Positions 4,751 through 6,161 of a DNA stretch of 6,161 bases are shown piece by piece; positions within the stretch are counted from its first letter, which is position 1; each line of letters opens with the position of its first letter. The stretch spans positions 1 to 6,161 of the forward strand of contig CAMWMY010000080.1 in NCBI GenBank assembly GCA_947175465.1, written 5' to 3'. Under the pieces are notes generated by a model, which was not told the origin of the DNA, searched no databases, and worked only from the letters and a program-made list of their open reading frames with translations. The DNA comes from an uncultured Erysipelotrichaceae bacterium. GTDB lineage: Bacteria > Bacillota_I > Bacilli_A > Erysipelotrichales > Erysipelotrichaceae. The translations under genes and the position numbers were made by a program.

Positions 4751-6058
4751 CTTCAATTTAATAAAGTATCCTCCTGTTTTTTTGGATCCTTTATATTCAA
4801 TATGTTTATGTATCTTTCTTTTTATTGAGTTTCTTATTTGATTTTCATTTACTTGGATATCACTATTTGTTAAATTTCGTAAGATATCTGGAACTTTAAT
4901 TCCAGGTTGATTATATATAGCTTTTAATATTATTAAATCTAATTCATTTATTTGGTCATTTATTTGGTCATTTTCTGAATAATTTAAATTTGGTAAAGTA
5001 ACATAGAAAAAATTTTCCGTAGCTTCAAATACTGGTTGTATTACTTCATTTTTATAAGCATCAAATGTTCTTGGTATCCCCGTTCCAAAATTTTCAATCA
5101 GTCCAAGTTTATCAAAAATATTTACTAATTTATGATTACGATAAGTCTGTGTTCCTTTCATAATTTCATCCATAGAGGCATTAAATATTCCTCCTGGACT
5201 AGTAATTTTACATTTATCTTCAAAAAACTCTATCTTAATATTTGATCGAATAAAATAGTCAGCATGTACAAAAGCATTTAAAATCATCTCTCTTAATGAT
5301 GCACCAGGATAAGAAACAATTTCTTTTCTTTTAAAACTTTTGATATCAATTTTTGCACAAACATCATTAAGCCTATCAGCCTGTTCCTTTACATGATAAA
5401 ACAAATCAATGAGTGAACCCGTAAATTGTTTCTTCAATTTAAAATTTCTATCTTTGTCATATTCAGTAACTTTTACCGTAACATCAGATTGATCAGATAA
5501 GATAAAGCCTACATTAGTAAATTTATCTAATGAATTTTTGATTCCTAAAGAAAATATATTTCTTTCAGTGAATTCCATTCCATTTTGAGTAAATGCTCTT
5601 GTTAAAGCATTAAAAGATAAATTTTGTTCTTCTGAAATATCACTTTCGTAAATATAGTTTTTAGAGGACATAATCATTCTAAGTATTTCATCTTCATTTG
5701 CTTTCCTAATACTTCGACCTACTCTTTTATAAACTCCTGCAGGTTTAGTCCCTTTCTCTATTAAATAATAAGGCTTATCTTTTCCTTCATTAACTTCAAT
5801 TACCAATATCCCATCATCATTAAAATAGTGCTTAATTAAATGTGAGGGTAATGGATATATGGTATCTTGTAACCAATTAGCTACTTTAGTATCAATAAAA
5901 TCCTTATCTTCTTCTTGAAACGGAGTAAAAATACTACCATCATCTTCTACACCAACCAAGATAGTTCCATTCATTGTATTCAAAAAAGCTACAATCTCTT
6001 TCTTTACAGCATCTGTAAGTTCTCTTTTAAGCTCAATATTATCTTTTTCTTGATACAT
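4748..6058 (-). CDS. AlbA_2/Schlafen-type ATP-binding protein, putative transcriptional regulator
   Basis: The 436-residue protein belongs to the widespread family annotated as ATP-binding protein or RecG-like regulator. Residues about 5-125 form an AlbA_2 (Schlafen AAA_4) domain, with IELKREL at 8-14, FLNTMNGTILVGVEDDG at 25-41 and YKRVGRSIRKA at 110-120. Residues about 250-345 form a GHKL ATPase domain of the HATPase_c_4 type: REMILNAFVHADY at 256-268 (Glu257, Asn261, His265), TSPGGI at 286-291 and the glycine loop ENFGTGIPR at 322-330. A linker with NDQINDQIN (363-371) leads to a C-terminal winged helix (about 372-436). Such proteins are presumed cytoplasmic DNA binders; the target and signal are unknown. 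The start at 6058 has AAAGGG 8 bases upstream. The stop codon lies within the end of an IS relic, but the C-terminal KKTGGYFIKLK looks like a normal family ending. It appears complete and monocistronic. Confidence 0.88.
   Translation of the reverse strand: MYQEKDNIELKRELTDAVKKEIVAFLNTMNGTILVGVEDDGSIFTPFQEEDKDFIDTKVANWLQDTIYPLPSHLIKHYFNDDGILVIEVNEGKDKPYYLIEKGTKPAGVYKRVGRSIRKANEDEILRMIMSSKNYIYESDISEEQNLSFNALTRAFTQNGMEFTERNIFSLGIKNSLDKFTNVGFILSDQSDVTVKVTEYDKDRNFKLKKQFTGSLIDLFYHVKEQADRLNDVCAKIDIKSFKRKEIVSYPGASLREMILNAFVHADYFIRSNIKIEFFEDKCKITSPGGIFNASMDEIMKGTQTYRNHKLVNIFDKLGLIENFGTGIPRTFDAYKNEVIQPVFEATENFFYVTLPNLNYSENDQINDQINELDLIILKAIYNQPGIKVPDILRNLTNSDIQVNENQIRNSIKRKIHKHIEYKGSKKTGGYFIKLK
4944..4974. 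repeat. 12-bp tandem repeat inside the regulator gene
   Basis: The unit TCATTTATTTGG occurs twice (4944-4955, 4956-4967) and a partial third copy follows. On the minus strand it encodes NDQI-NDQI, in the linker between the ATPase domain and the winged helix. Because the unit is a multiple of three, gain or loss of copies would keep frame and change linker length. Similar Asn-Asp repeats are familiar from relatives of this protein. Confidence 0.8.
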
Positions 6059-6070
6059 AATGATTTCCCT

Positions 6071-6120
6071 TTCATATATTTATTTAGTCACTATTCACAA
6101 TATATATTTTAATATATGAA
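6071..6120 (-). repeat. Inverted repeat in the leader of the ATP-binding regulator
   Basis: TTCATATATT (6071-6080) is the exact reverse complement of AATATATGAA (6111-6120), separated by 30 A/T-rich bases. In the minus-strand transcript the 3' arm overlaps the start of the AAAGGG RBS (6072-6067). It may be a hairpin that masks translation start or an operator for the protein itself; in such AT-rich DNA chance is also possible. Confidence 0.35.
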
Positions 6121-6138
6121 CTACTAAATCAAAAGAAC

Positions 6139-6144
6139 ATTATA
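6139..6144 (-). promoter_or_regulatory. Candidate -10 box for the ATP-binding regulator
   Basis: A perfect TATAAT lies on the minus strand 80 bases before the start codon, predicting transcription from about 6132. Its -35 box would sit at or just past the right edge of the window, so the promoter cannot be confirmed here. Confidence 0.35.
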
Positions 6145-6161
6145 AATAGTAAACACTATAT

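Noticed and set aside
5915..6112. Plus-strand 65-codon frame over the start of the regulator gene
   Set aside because: It is antisense to the AlbA_2 domain and its low-complexity Phe/Ile/Ser composition looks like a shadow.
1..6161. CRISPR array, tRNA, rRNA or replication origin
   Set aside because: No spaced identical repeats, no cloverleaf or rRNA motifs and no DnaA-box cluster were seen on either strand.

Overview
The window reads as chromosome from a low-GC Gram-positive bacterium (Bacillota). It is AT-rich with strong AGGAGG-type ribosome binding sites. It carries an S-box (SAM) riboswitch working through an intrinsic terminator, a fused AdhE, and Rex-type operators. A placement near Erysipelotrichia or a related fermentative lineage is only a guess from protein flavour. 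All three complete genes lie on the minus strand, and each appears to be its own transcription unit.

Layout, left to right. 1-233: non-coding tail after metK with three successive stem-loops; the one at 183-227 is the likely metK terminator. A 42-codon minus-strand reading frame running off the left edge (127 to 1) is noted but not accepted as a gene. 234-1331: metK, S-adenosylmethionine synthetase. 1332-1758 (427 bases, no gene): from metK outward, an RBS, an intrinsic terminator used as an attenuator (1345-1375), a SAM-I-clan riboswitch aptamer (1397-1481), weak promoter candidates (about 1492-1556), a symmetrical terminator (1595-1619) and a long 16-bp stem-loop after adhE (1680-1714). The AT-rich remainder (1620-1679) shows nothing convincing.

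1759-4386: adhE, bifunctional aldehyde/alcohol dehydrogenase. 4387-4747 (361 bases, no intact gene): the adhE promoter flanked by two Rex-like operators, then a 182-bp relic of an IS3-family insertion sequence (4569-4750). The relic keeps both terminal inverted repeats and the first 22 codons of the transposase orfA. 4748-6058: an AlbA_2/Schlafen-type ATP-binding protein with a HATPase_c_4 domain and a C-terminal winged helix, probably a DNA-binding regulator. Its stop codon lies in the last three bases of the IS relic. 6059-6161: leader with an inverted repeat and a perfect -10 box.

The genes do not form one pathway. MetK makes SAM and is shut off by SAM through its riboswitch. AdhE regenerates NAD+ by making ethanol from acetyl-CoA and is probably derepressed by Rex when NADH/NAD+ is high. 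The ATP-binding regulator has no obvious partner in view. I see no new multi-gene system. The points most worth a second look are the SAM aptamer that lacks the P4 helix and shows compensatory changes, and the miniature IS derivative ending a neighbouring reading frame.
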